Both the position numbers and the translations under genes were made by a program. This document shows positions 15,325 to 23,775 of a stretch of 38,364 bases of DNA, in pieces. Within the stretch, counting starts at the first letter, position 1, and each line of letters starts with the position of its first letter. The notes under the pieces are model-generated. The model did not search any database and was not told where the DNA came from. It saw nothing but the letters and a program-made list of their open reading frames with translations. Source of the stretch: Mycobacterium sp. 1274756.6 (GTDB lineage: Bacteria; Actinomycetota; Actinomycetes; Mycobacteriales; Mycobacteriaceae); NCBI RefSeq assembly GCF_001668625.1, contig NZ_LZLJ01000009.1:1-38364 (forward strand). The letters are read 5' to 3'.

Positions 15325-18300
15325 GGCGGGCTCCACGCCACCTGCACCAGCTGTTCGGTGCCGGGGCGGGTGACCAGCACGCCGCGCCCGGCGGGCCGCG
15401 GGGCCGGGCGGATCCCGCCGATCAGCGGACCGTCGTCGGGGTCGCCGCTCAGCACCAGCGCCGCGCAGCCGTAGTCACGCAGCCCGCCCAACAGCGGCTC
15501 GTAGAGGGCGCGGGCCGCGCCCGCGCTGCGCCGCGCCACGATCAGGTGCAGGCCGAGGTCGCGGGCCTGCGGAAGCACCTTCAGCAGGGCCTCCGGCGCG
15601 GCGGGGGCGATCAGGTCGTAGTCGTCGATCACCAGGTAGTACTCCGGTCCGGTCCACCAGGATCGGTCCCGCAGCTGGCGTTGGGTCGGCTGCGCCGGCG
15701 GCAGCCGCGCGGTCAGCGTCGCGGCCAACTCGTCCAGCGCGGCGGTGAGCGCGGCGTCGGTGACCAGGTAGCCGCCCAGATGCTCGGATTCGACCACGCC
15801 CAGCAGGCTGCGGCGTGGGTCGGCGATGAGCAGCCGGGCCTGCCCGGCGGTGCGGGTCCGCATGATTTCGCGGCAGAGGTGGCGCAGGGTCGCGGTTTTG
15901 CCGCATTCGTTGCCGCCGAGGATCAGCAGGTGGGGGTGGGCGGCGAAGTCCACGGCGACCGGTTTGGCGGCGCGTTCGGCGAGTCCGAGCACCGGCCGGT
16001 CGCCGGTCGTGGCGGCGATCAGCCGGTCGGCGTCCACCGTGGCCGGCAGCGGCCGGATCGCCGGTGCGGCCGCGCCGCCGCCGCGTGCCGGCGGTTCCGG
16101 GGTCGCGATCAGCATGTGCAGGCCGTCGCGGGTCAGTCCGCGGCCGGGCCGGTCGGCGGGCACCTGGGTCGCCGCGGCCCGGCCGGCCTCCGATTCGGCC
16201 GGGTCGCCCAGACGCAGCTCCAGGCGGGTGCCGAGCTGGTCGTGCAGCGCGGGCCGGATCTCCGCCCAGCGCGCCGCCGACAGCACCACATGCACTCCGA
16301 CCGACAGGCCCCGGCCGGCGAGGTCGGTGATCGGCTCCTCCACGCCGGCGAATTCGCGGCGGATCCCGGCCCAGTCGTCGATGACCAGGAACACGTCGCC
16401 GAATCGGTCGTCGGCGCAGCGCGGGTCGGCGCCGGCCCGCATCCGCCGGTAGTGGCCCATCGAGGTGATGGTGTGGGTGGCGAACAGAGCGGCCCGGCGC
16501 GCCACCAGGTCGTCCAGCTGCGCGACGATGCAGGACACCAGTTCGGTGTCGCCGCGCCCGGCGACCGCGCCGACGTGGCCGAGGGTGCGCACCGCCGACA
16601 GCGCGCCGCCGCCCAGATCCAGGCAGTAGAACTGCACCTGGCCCGGGTCGTGGCAGGCGGCCACCGCGTCGATCAGGGTGCACAGCGTCGTCGACTTGCC
16701 CGACTGCGGCCCGCCCACGACGGCGACGTTGCCCGCCGCACCGCCGAGTTCGACCCACAGCGGAGTGCGCCGCTGCTGGAAGGGGCGGTCCACCACGCCG
16801 ATCGGCACGCGCAGCGCGCCCGGGCGGGGGTCGGTCGCGGTCAGCAGCGCACCCAGCGCCGGGGGCCGGGCCAGCGGCGGCAGCCAGATGCGGTGGGCGG
16901 GGGCGCCGACGCCCCCGATCCGATCGAGTACGGCCTGCAGGATGGTCGGCTGTCCGGCCGTCGGGGGCGGGGGCGCGGCGGGTGCCGCGGTGAAAGCCCG
17001 GACGGCCGGGCGCGGCCGCGCGGCGGGTGCCGGTAGCGCGGCGGAGACGAAGGCGGTCTGGAACCGGAGGAGCTGCCCGGTGCCGGTGCGCAGGTAGCCG
17101 CTGCCCGGGGTGGCCGGCAGGTGGTGGGCGGCGGCGACGCCGAGCACCGCGCGGGAGTCGCCGTCGGACAGGGTGCGCAGGCAGATCCGGTAGGACAAAT
17201 GTGATTCCAGCCCGCGCAGCCGGCCTTCCTCCAGCCGCTGGCTGGCCAGCAGCAGGTGGATGCCCAATGACCGGCCGAGGCGCCCGATGGCGGCGAACAC
17301 ATCGGCGAAATCCGGGTGCTGGCAGAGCATCTCGGCGAACTCGTCGACGATGATGACCAGGCGCGCCAGCGGCGGGACGCGTGCTCCGGCGCGCCGCGCC
17401 TGCCGGTAGGCGGTGAGGGTGGCGAGGTTGCCCGCCGCGCGCAGAAGTTCTTGACGGCGGGTCAGCTCCCCGGTGAGCGCCTCGCGGAGTCGATGCACCA
17501 GGGCGGCCTCCGCGGCCAGGTTGGTCACGACCGCGGCGACATGGCGGGCACCGGTCAGATCGGCGAAGGTCGCGCCACCCTTGAAGTCGACCAGGACCAG
17601 GTTCAACTCCTCCGACCGGTGCCGGACCAGCAGGCCCAGCACCAGCGTGCGAAGCAGCTCCGACTTCCCCGAGCCGGTCGCCCCGATGCACAGCCCATGC
17701 GGCCCGATTCCGCCCTCGGCGGACTCCTTGAGATCCAGCTCGACCGGCGTATCCGCCGTGGTCAGCCCGATCGGCACCGGCAGCAGGCCCGCGCCTGTTC
17801 GACTCCGCCAATGCCGCGTCGGGTCGGCGGTTCGCGGGTCGTCGATGCCGACCAGTTCCAGCCAGTCGCGCGGTCGCGCCGCCGCGGCGGTCCGGTAGCC
17901 CGCCAGCCGGCGGGCACAGGTCAACGCCGCCGCGGCGCACAGGGAATCCGGGCGGATCGGGGCCGGGGTGTCGTCGGAGTGGTCCCCGTCGTTGCCACCC
18001 CGGATGGTCACCGTGGCCGGGGTCAGGTGCAACTCCAGATCGGCGCCGGTCGCGCTCTGCGCGCCGAGCGCACAGACCGTCACCCCGGCGCCGGCCGGCA
18101 CGACCTCATCGATCGACGCGATGCCGGCGCGCCGGTCGAGCACCACCAGGGTCCGGCCCGGGCCGGACGCGTCGGCGACCGAACCCGGGACACGGTGGTG
18201 CGGTAGCCATTTCAGCCACTCCCAGTGGCCCCGGCCGCCGGTGTCGGTGATCGCGACGATGCGCAGCAGATGCGGGCCGCACAGCACCGCGAGCCCGCAG

Positions 18301-18992
18301 ACGATCGCGCGCAGCAGGGCGCGGCTGGTCTCGAGGTCGCCGCTGAGCGCGACGCGGCCGGGCAGATCCACCGTCACCGGCAGGTCGGCGACCGGGTCGG
18401 CGGCGGCGAGCAGGCGGTGCAGCGCCGCCGCGGTCACCGGGTCGGCGGGCCGGGTGGGGTCGGCGGCCGGGGCGATCAGCCGGAGCGCGGATCGTTGCGC
18501 GGCGCAGCCGATGCGCACCCGCAGGAAGTCGACGTCCTCGATGCGGCGCTCCCACATCCGGTCGCCGCCGGCCAGCGTCCACAGCCGATCGGGTTGCGGG
18601 TGCCGCCAGGTCAGCGCGCGGTGCTGCGCCGTCGCATTCCCGCGGACCTGTTCGGTCAGGCCGGACAGGTAGTGCAGGTAGTGGTCGCGGGCGACGTCCA
18701 GTTCCCGGCCGTGCCGGCCGAGCACGGCGGTGGCGCCGCCGGAGAGCAGCATCGTGGCGGGCAGCAGCAGCATCGTCGGGCTGCGCAGCCCGATCCCCGA
18801 CCGCCACAGGGCTGCGGTCACGGCCAGCGACAGCACCGCCCCCGCTGCCGGGAGCAGTCGCGCTGCCGTCGCGTGCCGCACCGGGGCGGCAGGCGGTGCG
18901 GCGATACTCAGTTCCTCCGCAGCCACCGCTGGCGGGCGCTGCCGCGGCGGCGGCCGGAATGCGGTGGCGGCGTTGAGGTCCTGGTGGTTCAT
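15321..18992 (-). CDS. eccC4: ESX-4 FtsK/SpoIIIE ATPase EccC4
   Basis: Membrane-anchored motor ATPase of the ESX-4 secretion system; it binds substrates and powers export. Its 1223 residues make a single fused chain (Rv3447c about 1236). Two N-terminal membrane helices (about 41-62 and 71-91) precede three FtsK/SpoIIIE modules. Module 1: Walker A GATGSGKS 437-444, Walker B LVIIVDE 545-551. Module 2: GGPQSGKS 760-767, VFLVIDD 867-873. Module 3: GGNECGKT 1026-1033, YYLVIDD 1118-1124. Modules 2 and 3 have Asp-Asp where active ATPases have Asp-Glu, as is usual for the degenerate EccC modules. ATG start at 18992. Its promoter region is shared with eccD4. Confidence 0.96.
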   Translation of the reverse strand: MNHQDLNAATAFRPPPRQRPPAVAAEELSIAAPPAAPVRHATAARLLPAAGAVLSLAVTAALWRSGIGLRSPTMLLLPATMLLSGGATAVLGRHGRELDVARDHYLHYLSGLTEQVRGNATAQHRALTWRHPQPDRLWTLAGGDRMWERRIEDVDFLRVRIGCAAQRSALRLIAPAADPTRPADPVTAAALHRLLAAADPVADLPVTVDLPGRVALSGDLETSRALLRAIVCGLAVLCGPHLLRIVAITDTGGRGHWEWLKWLPHHRVPGSVADASGPGRTLVVLDRRAGIASIDEVVPAGAGVTVCALGAQSATGADLELHLTPATVTIRGGNDGDHSDDTPAPIRPDSLCAAAALTCARRLAGYRTAAAARPRDWLELVGIDDPRTADPTRHWRSRTGAGLLPVPIGLTTADTPVELDLKESAEGGIGPHGLCIGATGSGKSELLRTLVLGLLVRHRSEELNLVLVDFKGGATFADLTGARHVAAVVTNLAAEAALVHRLREALTGELTRRQELLRAAGNLATLTAYRQARRAGARVPPLARLVIIVDEFAEMLCQHPDFADVFAAIGRLGRSLGIHLLLASQRLEEGRLRGLESHLSYRICLRTLSDGDSRAVLGVAAAHHLPATPGSGYLRTGTGQLLRFQTAFVSAALPAPAARPRPAVRAFTAAPAAPPPPTAGQPTILQAVLDRIGGVGAPAHRIWLPPLARPPALGALLTATDPRPGALRVPIGVVDRPFQQRRTPLWVELGGAAGNVAVVGGPQSGKSTTLCTLIDAVAACHDPGQVQFYCLDLGGGALSAVRTLGHVGAVAGRGDTELVSCIVAQLDDLVARRAALFATHTITSMGHYRRMRAGADPRCADDRFGDVFLVIDDWAGIRREFAGVEEPITDLAGRGLSVGVHVVLSAARWAEIRPALHDQLGTRLELRLGDPAESEAGRAAATQVPADRPGRGLTRDGLHMLIATPEPPARGGGAAAPAIRPLPATVDADRLIAATTGDRPVLGLAERAAKPVAVDFAAHPHLLILGGNECGKTATLRHLCREIMRTRTAGQARLLIADPRRSLLGVVESEHLGGYLVTDAALTAALDELAATLTARLPPAQPTQRQLRDRSWWTGPEYYLVIDDYDLIAPAAPEALLKVLPQARDLGLHLIVARRSAGAARALYEPLLGGLRDYGCAALVLSGDPDDGPLIGGIRPAPRPAGRGVLVTRPGTEQLVQVAWSPP

Positions 18993-19019
18993 CCCGCTCC
19001 CGGATCGACGGTGGAGGCC

Positions 19020-19025
19020 ACGCTA
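19020..19025 (-). promoter_or_regulatory. Putative -10 box for eccC4
   Basis: Reads TAGCGT on the minus strand (TANNNT). Predicted start near 19013, about 20 bases before the ATG. The same hexamer serves the divergent eccD4 side, and the shared 16-bp element lies 26 bp upstream. Confidence 0.45.
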
Positions 19026-19051
19026 AGCACCGTCTCCGCCGCCGGCAATTC

Positions 19052-19067
19052 GGCTGTGGATAACCGA
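19052..19067. promoter_or_regulatory. 16-bp ESX-4 intergenic element, copy 1 (DnaA-box-like core)
   Basis: GGCTGTGGATAACCGA. The exact reverse complement occurs at 22932-22947 between eccB4 and the first cutinase. It sits midway between the outward-facing -10 boxes of eccC4 and eccD4 (26 and 22 bp away). The core TGTGGATAA equals the classical DnaA box, so DnaA or another regulator could bind. Confidence 0.6.
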
Positions 19068-19089
19068 AATCGCGCGGCGCGGAAGCGCG

Positions 19090-19095
19090 CTAGCG
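19090..19095 (+). promoter_or_regulatory. Putative -10 box for eccD4
   Basis: TAGCGT (TANNNT); predicted start near 19102, leader about 46 bases before the ATG at 19148. The 16-bp element would then span about -50 to -35. Confidence 0.45.
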
Positions 19096-19147
19096 TGCCC
19101 GCAACGACATCCCACCGGCGCCGGTGGGAGCGAGCCGGGGTGGTGTT

Positions 19148-20467
19148 ATGCGCGAGGACGATTCGGGTGTGTGCCGGGTCGCGGTACACGCCGGCGGGGC
19201 GACCGTGGACGTCACGCTGCCGACCGGGGTGACCGTCACCGAGCTGCTGCCGGCGCTGACGGATCTGCTGGGCGCCGAACCGCAGCCGGGCGGCTATCAC
19301 CTGACGCGGCTGGCGGGTGCGGCGCTGGACGGGGCGATGACGTTGGCGCAGCAGCGGATCCGTGACGGCGCGATGCTGGTGCTGTCCTCCGCTCCCCTCC
19401 CGGACCCGGTGTTTTCCCGCGACGATCCGGTGGTGGCGCTGTCCGCGCGACACCGCCGGTGGCCGTACTCGGCCAGCCGGTGCGGCGGCGCCCTGGCGGC
19501 CGGTTGCCTCGCCGCGGCGGGCGCGCTGTCGGCATTGCACGCGGCCGTGACCGCCGGGCCGCCGGCCGGCGGCAGACCGGCCCTCGCCGCGGCCGCGGTG
19601 AGCGTGACCGCGCTGGGAGCCGCGGTGCTCCTGCACCGGCGCGACCGCCTCGCCGTCATCACCTGCGGGCTGACGGCGTCCGGCTATGCGGCCCTGGCCG
19701 GCTTTCTGGCGGTCCCCGACGGTCCCGGGCCGGGCAACGTGTTGCTCGCCGCGATGGCCGGCGCGGCGGTCGCGGCGGCGGCGCGGACGCTCACCGGGTG
19801 CGGCGCGATCACCTTCACCGCGGTGTCGTGGCTGGGGGTGTTGATCGCCGCGGTGGCGTTGGCGGGACTGCTGATCGGGGCGGCGCCGCGGGCGCTCGGC
19901 GCGGCCGCGGCGGTGGCCGCGCTTGCGGTGACCGGGGCCGCGGGCCGCCTGGCGTTGGCGGTGTGCGGGCTGACCTCGGCCGATCCTGCCGTCGGCGCCA
20001 CGCCGGCCGGTGCGGCGCGACGCGCCGGCGGCGTGCTGACCGCCCTGACGGCCGGGGCGGCGGTGGCGGGCAGCCTGGGTGCGATCACGGTGGCCGCCGG
20101 CCCGCCGTGGTGGCCGGGAGTGGGGTTCGCCGCGCTGTTCGCGGTGCTGACGCTGCTGCGGGCCCGCGACCAGGGCGATCCGGCGCGCACGGCGGTGCTG
20201 CTGGCCTGCGGCGCCGGGACCGCAATTGCGGCGGCCCTGGTGGCGGGCCGGCTCATCGGCGACCCGGGGTGGATCTGCGGCGCGTCGGCGGTGCCGGTCG
20301 CCGCCGCGTTGGCGGCCGGCTTCGGCGGGCCGACGTGGGCGCGGGCCCCCGGGATCCGGCGCACCGCCGATCTGGCCGAATATCTCGCCGCGGCGGCGCT
20401 GGTGCCGCTGGCGGTCTGGGTGACGGGCTGCTACCGGGTGCTGACCGAGCTGGTCTCGATCCGGTGA
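19148..20467 (+). CDS. eccD4: ESX-4 membrane channel component EccD4
   Basis: Polytopic core component of the ESX-4 membrane complex, 439 residues (Rv3448 about 467). The N-terminal 80 residues form the ubiquitin-like YukD domain (CRVAVHAGGATVDVTLP, TELLPALTDLLG). About ten or eleven hydrophobic Ala/Leu/Val helices fill residues 115-435, as in EccD. The ATG at 19148 is preferred over an upstream GTG at 19124, because the latter adds only Gly/Arg residues. The stop overlaps the mycP4 start (GTGA at 20464-20467), showing coupling of channel and protease. Confidence 0.93.
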   Translation: MREDDSGVCRVAVHAGGATVDVTLPTGVTVTELLPALTDLLGAEPQPGGYHLTRLAGAALDGAMTLAQQRIRDGAMLVLSSAPLPDPVFSRDDPVVALSARHRRWPYSASRCGGALAAGCLAAAGALSALHAAVTAGPPAGGRPALAAAAVSVTALGAAVLLHRRDRLAVITCGLTASGYAALAGFLAVPDGPGPGNVLLAAMAGAAVAAAARTLTGCGAITFTAVSWLGVLIAAVALAGLLIGAAPRALGAAAAVAALAVTGAAGRLALAVCGLTSADPAVGATPAGAARRAGGVLTALTAGAAVAGSLGAITVAAGPPWWPGVGFAALFAVLTLLRARDQGDPARTAVLLACGAGTAIAAALVAGRLIGDPGWICGASAVPVAAALAAGFGGPTWARAPGIRRTADLAEYLAAAALVPLAVWVTGCYRVLTELVSIR

Positions 20468-21870
20468 GCGCGCTGCGGACCCAGCCGCCCGCCGCCCTGC
20501 TCGTTGTCGTGCTGCTGGTGCTCTGCTGTCCGCCGGCCCGGGCCCTCACCCCGCCCCGCGCCGACGACCGGTGGCTGCCCGTCCCGGCCGCGCCCGCACC
20601 GGCGCAGCCGACCGTGCAACGCCGGGTCTGCGTGGCGCCGGTCGCGGCGCCGGTCCCGGTCGCGCCCACCCAGCTGGAGGGGCTGGATCTGGCCGCGGCT
20701 TGGGCGTCGTCCCGCGGCGCGGGGGTGCGGGTGGCGGTCATCGACACCGGGGTCAGCCCGCACCGGCGGTTGACCGACCTGACCCCCGGCGGTGACTACG
20801 TCTCCACCGGCTCCGGCGACCAGGACTGCGACGGCCACGGCACGCTGGTGGCCGGAATCATCGCCGCCGCATCCGATCCGGCCGGTGACCGGTTCGCCGG
20901 GGTGGCCCCGGCGGCGAGCCTGATCAGCATCCGGCAGAGCAGCGCGGTGTTCGCGGCGGCGGTCGACCCGTCCCGGCCCGGGGTCGGCGATGTCGACACC
21001 CTGGCCGCCGCGGTGCGCACCGCCGCGGACCTGGGCGCCGCGGTGATCAACATCTCCACGGTGGCGTGTCGGCCCGCGCGGGAAGCCCTCGACGACCGGG
21101 CGCTGGGCGCCGCGCTGGCCTACGCGGCGACGGTCAAGGACGCCGTGGTGGTCGCCGCCGCGGGCAACACCGATACCGCCGGTGGTTGCCCGGCGCAGCC
21201 GCCGGATGCGACCTGGCAGACCAGCGCGGTGGCGGTCAGCCCGGCGTGGTACGACGACTACGTGTTGGCGGTGGGGTCGGTCGACCCGCAGGGCCGTCCG
21301 TCGACGTTCACGCTGCCCGGTCCGTGGCTCGACGTCGCGGCGCCCGGGGAGGCGGTGGTGTCGCTGGACCCTGCCGGCGACGGGTTGGTGTCGGCGCTGC
21401 CGGGTTCGGACGGACCCGCTCCGATCCACGGCACCAGCTACGCCGCGCCGGTGGTCAGCGGGCTGGCCGCGTTGATCCGGTCCCGCTTCCCGCACTGGAC
21501 GGCGCGTCAGGTGAGGGCGCGCATCTGCGCCACCGCTCGGCCCGCGCCGGGCGGCTGGAACCCGGTGGTGGGCCACGGGGTCGTCGACCCGGTCGCCGCA
21601 CTCGCCCTCGACGAACCCGACAATCCCGTCGGCCCCGCGGGTCCCGCTCGGCCCGACGACGCCGCCACCCCGAACGTCGAGCCTGCGCCGCCCGCCCCGG
21701 CCCCGAATGCTCCCGCCCCGGATCGGGCGCGCCACACCGCGGTCACCGGCGCGGCTTTCTGCCTGGCGGTGCTGCTGGTGGCCGCCGCGCTGCGGTCAAC
21801 GCGACGCGGGCGCGACGACGTCGCGGGCGACGGCAGCGGCCTCGCGGCTGAGCAGCGGCCCGACCGGTAA
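20464..21870 (+). CDS. mycP4: ESX-4 mycosin, subtilisin-like protease MycP4
   Basis: Membrane-anchored serine protease (mycosin) of ESX-4, 468 residues (Rv3449 about 455). Signal peptide residues 1-27 (LLVVVLLVLCCPPARA). The catalytic triad is intact: D94 in AVIDTGVS, H125 in DGHGTLVAG, S325 in HGTSYAAP; N235 in AAAGN serves the oxyanion hole. A Pro/Ala-rich linker (about 382-420) leads to one C-terminal transmembrane helix (427-443) and a short basic tail. The GTG start overlaps the eccD4 stop. The last 75 bp overlap the 3' end of eccB4 on the opposite strand. Mycosins process some substrates and stabilise the channel. Confidence 0.95.
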   Translation: MSALRTQPPAALLVVVLLVLCCPPARALTPPRADDRWLPVPAAPAPAQPTVQRRVCVAPVAAPVPVAPTQLEGLDLAAAWASSRGAGVRVAVIDTGVSPHRRLTDLTPGGDYVSTGSGDQDCDGHGTLVAGIIAAASDPAGDRFAGVAPAASLISIRQSSAVFAAAVDPSRPGVGDVDTLAAAVRTAADLGAAVINISTVACRPAREALDDRALGAALAYAATVKDAVVVAAAGNTDTAGGCPAQPPDATWQTSAVAVSPAWYDDYVLAVGSVDPQGRPSTFTLPGPWLDVAAPGEAVVSLDPAGDGLVSALPGSDGPAPIHGTSYAAPVVSGLAALIRSRFPHWTARQVRARICATARPAPGGWNPVVGHGVVDPVAALALDEPDNPVGPAGPARPDDAATPNVEPAPPAPAPNAPAPDRARHTAVTGAAFCLAVLLVAAALRSTRRGRDDVAGDGSGLAAEQRPDR

Positions 21871-22884
21871 CGCGGTCAGCAGCGGGCACGGCGCCGCCGC
21901 CGGCTCGGCCGGCAGACCCAGATCGCCCGCGGCGGCGGCATCGGCGACCGGGAAGCGCACCCCGGTCTCGGTGACCAGGTAGCCGGTGCCGCCGGGGCCG
22001 GGACAGCGGGCATACCCGGTGCGCCCCGGCGGTAGCCACACCGCGTCGAGGGCGGGCCCGGCGCCGTCGGCCTGCGCCAGCGGCACCGTCTCGGCCCCGG
22101 CGGGCAGCGGCGGGCGAGCCCCGCCGGTCACCGTGATCGCCCCGGCCCGCCAGGTCACACACAGCGTGGCCGGTGGCATCGCGGCGGGTGGGTCCACCGC
22201 GGTGGTCGCCGGCTGCTCCGGGACGCTGTTGAGCAGCAGCGCCGAGACACCGCGGGCGGGTTCGCCGGCGGTCACCCGGCGGCGCTGCCCGGCGCGCAGC
22301 AGGAAGCTCGGGGCGCCGGTCCCGGTGGTGACCAGCACGGCGTCTTGCGCGGTGAGCGCGGGTCGCGGCTGGTCCTCGTCGTCGGTGTCGATGATCACGG
22401 TGGTGCTCCGGTCGCCGGGCTCCGCCGGATCGGTGCTGTCGCAGACGGTCCAGGCCGCCGCCGGCAGCGGCGCCCCGAGCGTTTGCGGTGCTCCGGGGAT
22501 GCCCAGCAGCGGGCCGCGGGCCAGCCCGGCCAGCGCGGCGTCGGGCACCGGTCGGGGCTCCGCCGGGCTCGCCGCGATCAGGCGCGCCGACGCCAGGTTG
22601 AGCACCGGATGCCAGACCGGCCCGACCCGCACGTAGAGCGCACCGGTGTGGCGGCTCACGACGAAACCGGTGTCGCCGACGTCGGGGCGCGGGTGCAGCA
22701 CCGCCAGGACCACGCAGCCGATGGCGATCAGCGCCGTCACCGCGGCGCCGGCGGCCAGCGGACGCGGCGGCGGCGTGCCGCGCGGGGTGCCGGTCCGCAG
22801 CGCCGCCTCGAGGCGGCGGCGCTGGTAGCGGTGCGCGCTCAGCTGCAGTGGGGTGACCTCGGCTGCGGCCCGGTTTGCTGGCAT
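21796..22884 (-). CDS. eccB4: ESX-4 membrane component EccB4
   Basis: Single-pass core component of the ESX-4 complex, with most of the chain outside the membrane. 362 residues, clearly shorter than the recalled M. tuberculosis EccB4 (about 470). The N-terminal TPLQLSAHRYQRRRLEAAL is the conserved cytoplasmic helix, followed by one membrane helix (about 46-64). EccB repeats follow (TGALYVRVGPVWHPVLNLASARL), and the normal C-terminal motif CPLLTALPVGPLL is present. The protein therefore looks complete at both ends, with its interior shortened. The start ATG at 22884 has GGAGG 5 bases upstream. Its 3' end overlaps mycP4 by 75 bp tail to tail. Confidence 0.92.
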   Translation of the reverse strand: MPANRAAAEVTPLQLSAHRYQRRRLEAALRTGTPRGTPPPRPLAAGAAVTALIAIGCVVLAVLHPRPDVGDTGFVVSRHTGALYVRVGPVWHPVLNLASARLIAASPAEPRPVPDAALAGLARGPLLGIPGAPQTLGAPLPAAAWTVCDSTDPAEPGDRSTTVIIDTDDEDQPRPALTAQDAVLVTTGTGAPSFLLRAGQRRRVTAGEPARGVSALLLNSVPEQPATTAVDPPAAMPPATLCVTWRAGAITVTGGARPPLPAGAETVPLAQADGAGPALDAVWLPPGRTGYARCPGPGGTGYLVTETGVRFPVADAAAAGDLGLPAEPAAAPCPLLTALPVGPLLSREAAAVARDVVAPASR

Positions 22885-22901
22885 CGGTGTCCTCCGGCCC
22901 A

Positions 22902-22907
22902 ACCGTA
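22902..22907 (-). promoter_or_regulatory. Putative -10 box for eccB4
   Basis: Reads TACGGT on the minus strand. Predicted start near 22895, about 11 bases before the ATG, with a GGAGG ribosome site in between. Confidence 0.4.
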
Positions 22908-22931
22908 GGGGCCGGCGTGCCCGCCCGGCCT

Positions 22932-22947
22932 CGGTTATCCACAGCCC
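22932..22947. promoter_or_regulatory. 16-bp ESX-4 intergenic element, copy 2
   Basis: TCGGTTATCCACAGCC, the exact reverse complement of 19052-19067. It lies 24 bp from the eccB4 -10 box and 30 bp from the cutinase -10 box, again central in a divergent promoter region. Confidence 0.6.
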
Positions 22948-22977
22948 CGGACCGAATCCGGGGCGGGACCGGGCCGG

Positions 22978-22983
22978 TATCAT
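22978..22983 (+). promoter_or_regulatory. Putative -10 box, leaderless start of cutinase 1
   Basis: TATCAT fits TANNNT and places the predicted +1 exactly on the G of the GTG start at 22990. No ribosome site is visible, so the mRNA is probably leaderless. Confidence 0.5.
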
Positions 22984-22989
22984 CGCCCC

Positions 22990-23754
22990 GTGAGTACCCA
23001 CGGTTTCTCGACGCTTCGCCGTCGCCCCAGCACAGGTCGTCCCAGCGGATCGTCACCGGCGCGCCGGGTCGCGCGCTGGCTGGGCCCGCTGGCCGCCGCG
23101 ACGCTGACCGCGGGCGCGCTGCTCGTCACGCCGACCGCGCTGCCGACCGCGAGCGCCGACGACTGCACCGACGTGGAGGTGATCTTCGCCCGCGGCACCA
23201 GCGAGCCGGCCGGCATCGGCCGGGTCGGCGCGGCGTTGGTCGACGCGCTCAAACGCCAGACCAGCCAGAGCATCGGGGTCTACCCGGTCAACTACCCGGC
23301 CGGGCGGCTGCAACTCGGCGGCGGTGACGGGGCCAACGACACGATCAACCGGGTCAAGCACATGGCCGAGACCTGCCCGGACACCAAACTGGTGCTCGGC
23401 GGCTACTCCCAGGGCGCGAGCGTGATGGACATCGTCGCCGGGGTGCCGGTGGCCGGGATCAGCTGGGGCAGTCCGCTGCCTGCCGAGTACGCCGACCAGG
23501 TCGCCGCGGTCGCCGTGTTCGGCAACGCCGCCAACCGGATGGGCGGGCCGATCTCCAGCCGCAGCCCGCTGTTCGCCGGCAAGGCGATCGACCTGTGCAA
23601 CCCGGGTGATCCGATCTGCCATGAGGGCGAGGGCAACGACTGGCAGGACCACACCGACGGCTACATCCCGGTCTACACCGATCAGGCCGCCAGCTTCGTG
23701 GCGGGCCTGCTGGGGCAGTCCCCGCACCTGCGCCCCGAGGGCTTTATCAATTAG
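22990..23754 (+). CDS. cut3: Cutinase-family esterase (Cut3/Rv3451-like)
   Basis: Secreted serine esterase of the cutinase family, 254 residues, closely like recalled Rv3451. A long twin-Arg-containing N-terminus and hydrophobic core end at TASADD (about residue 57). The catalytic triad is intact: S140 in GGYSQG, D207 in [11 protein letters not shown]221 in DHTDGYIP. T70 in FARGTSEP and Q141 supply the oxyanion hole. Four Cys are placed as in the family for disulfides. Mycobacterial cutinases hydrolyse esters or phospholipids rather than plant cutin. The GTG start is supported by the -10 box spacing. First of three tandem paralogues; its promoter region is shared with eccB4. Confidence 0.92.
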   Translation: MSTHGFSTLRRRPSTGRPSGSSPARRVARWLGPLAAATLTAGALLVTPTALPTASADDCTDVEVIFARGTSEPAGIGRVGAALVDALKRQTSQSIGVYPVNYPAGRLQLGGGDGANDTINRVKHMAETCPDTKLVLGGYSQGASVMDIVAGVPVAGISWGSPLPAEYADQVAAVAVFGNAANRMGGPISSRSPLFAGKAIDLCNPGDPICHEGEGNDWQDHTDGYIPVYTDQAASFVAGLLGQSPHLRPEGFIN

Positions 23755-23775
23755 ATGCGCTAACGATGCGCTAGC
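23754..23775 (+). repeat. 11-bp tandem repeat before cutinase 2
   Basis: GATGCGCTAAC followed directly by GATGCGCTAGC (10 of 11 identical). It starts on the last base of the cutinase 1 stop and runs to the cutinase 2 start. The second copy contains most of a -10 box (TAGCAT, 23772-23777), so the repeat could be an operator or a duplicated promoter. Confidence 0.6.

Noticed and set aside
15475..17940. An 821-codon frame on the minus strand within eccC4, in another frame
   Set aside because: Arg/Pro/Gly-rich shadow of the clearly conserved EccC4 ATPase.
19052..19067. The DnaA-box-like element as a replication origin
   Set aside because: Single boxes 3.9 kb apart, with no dnaA/dnaN nearby, no AT-rich unwinding region and no box cluster. 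A regulatory role fits better.
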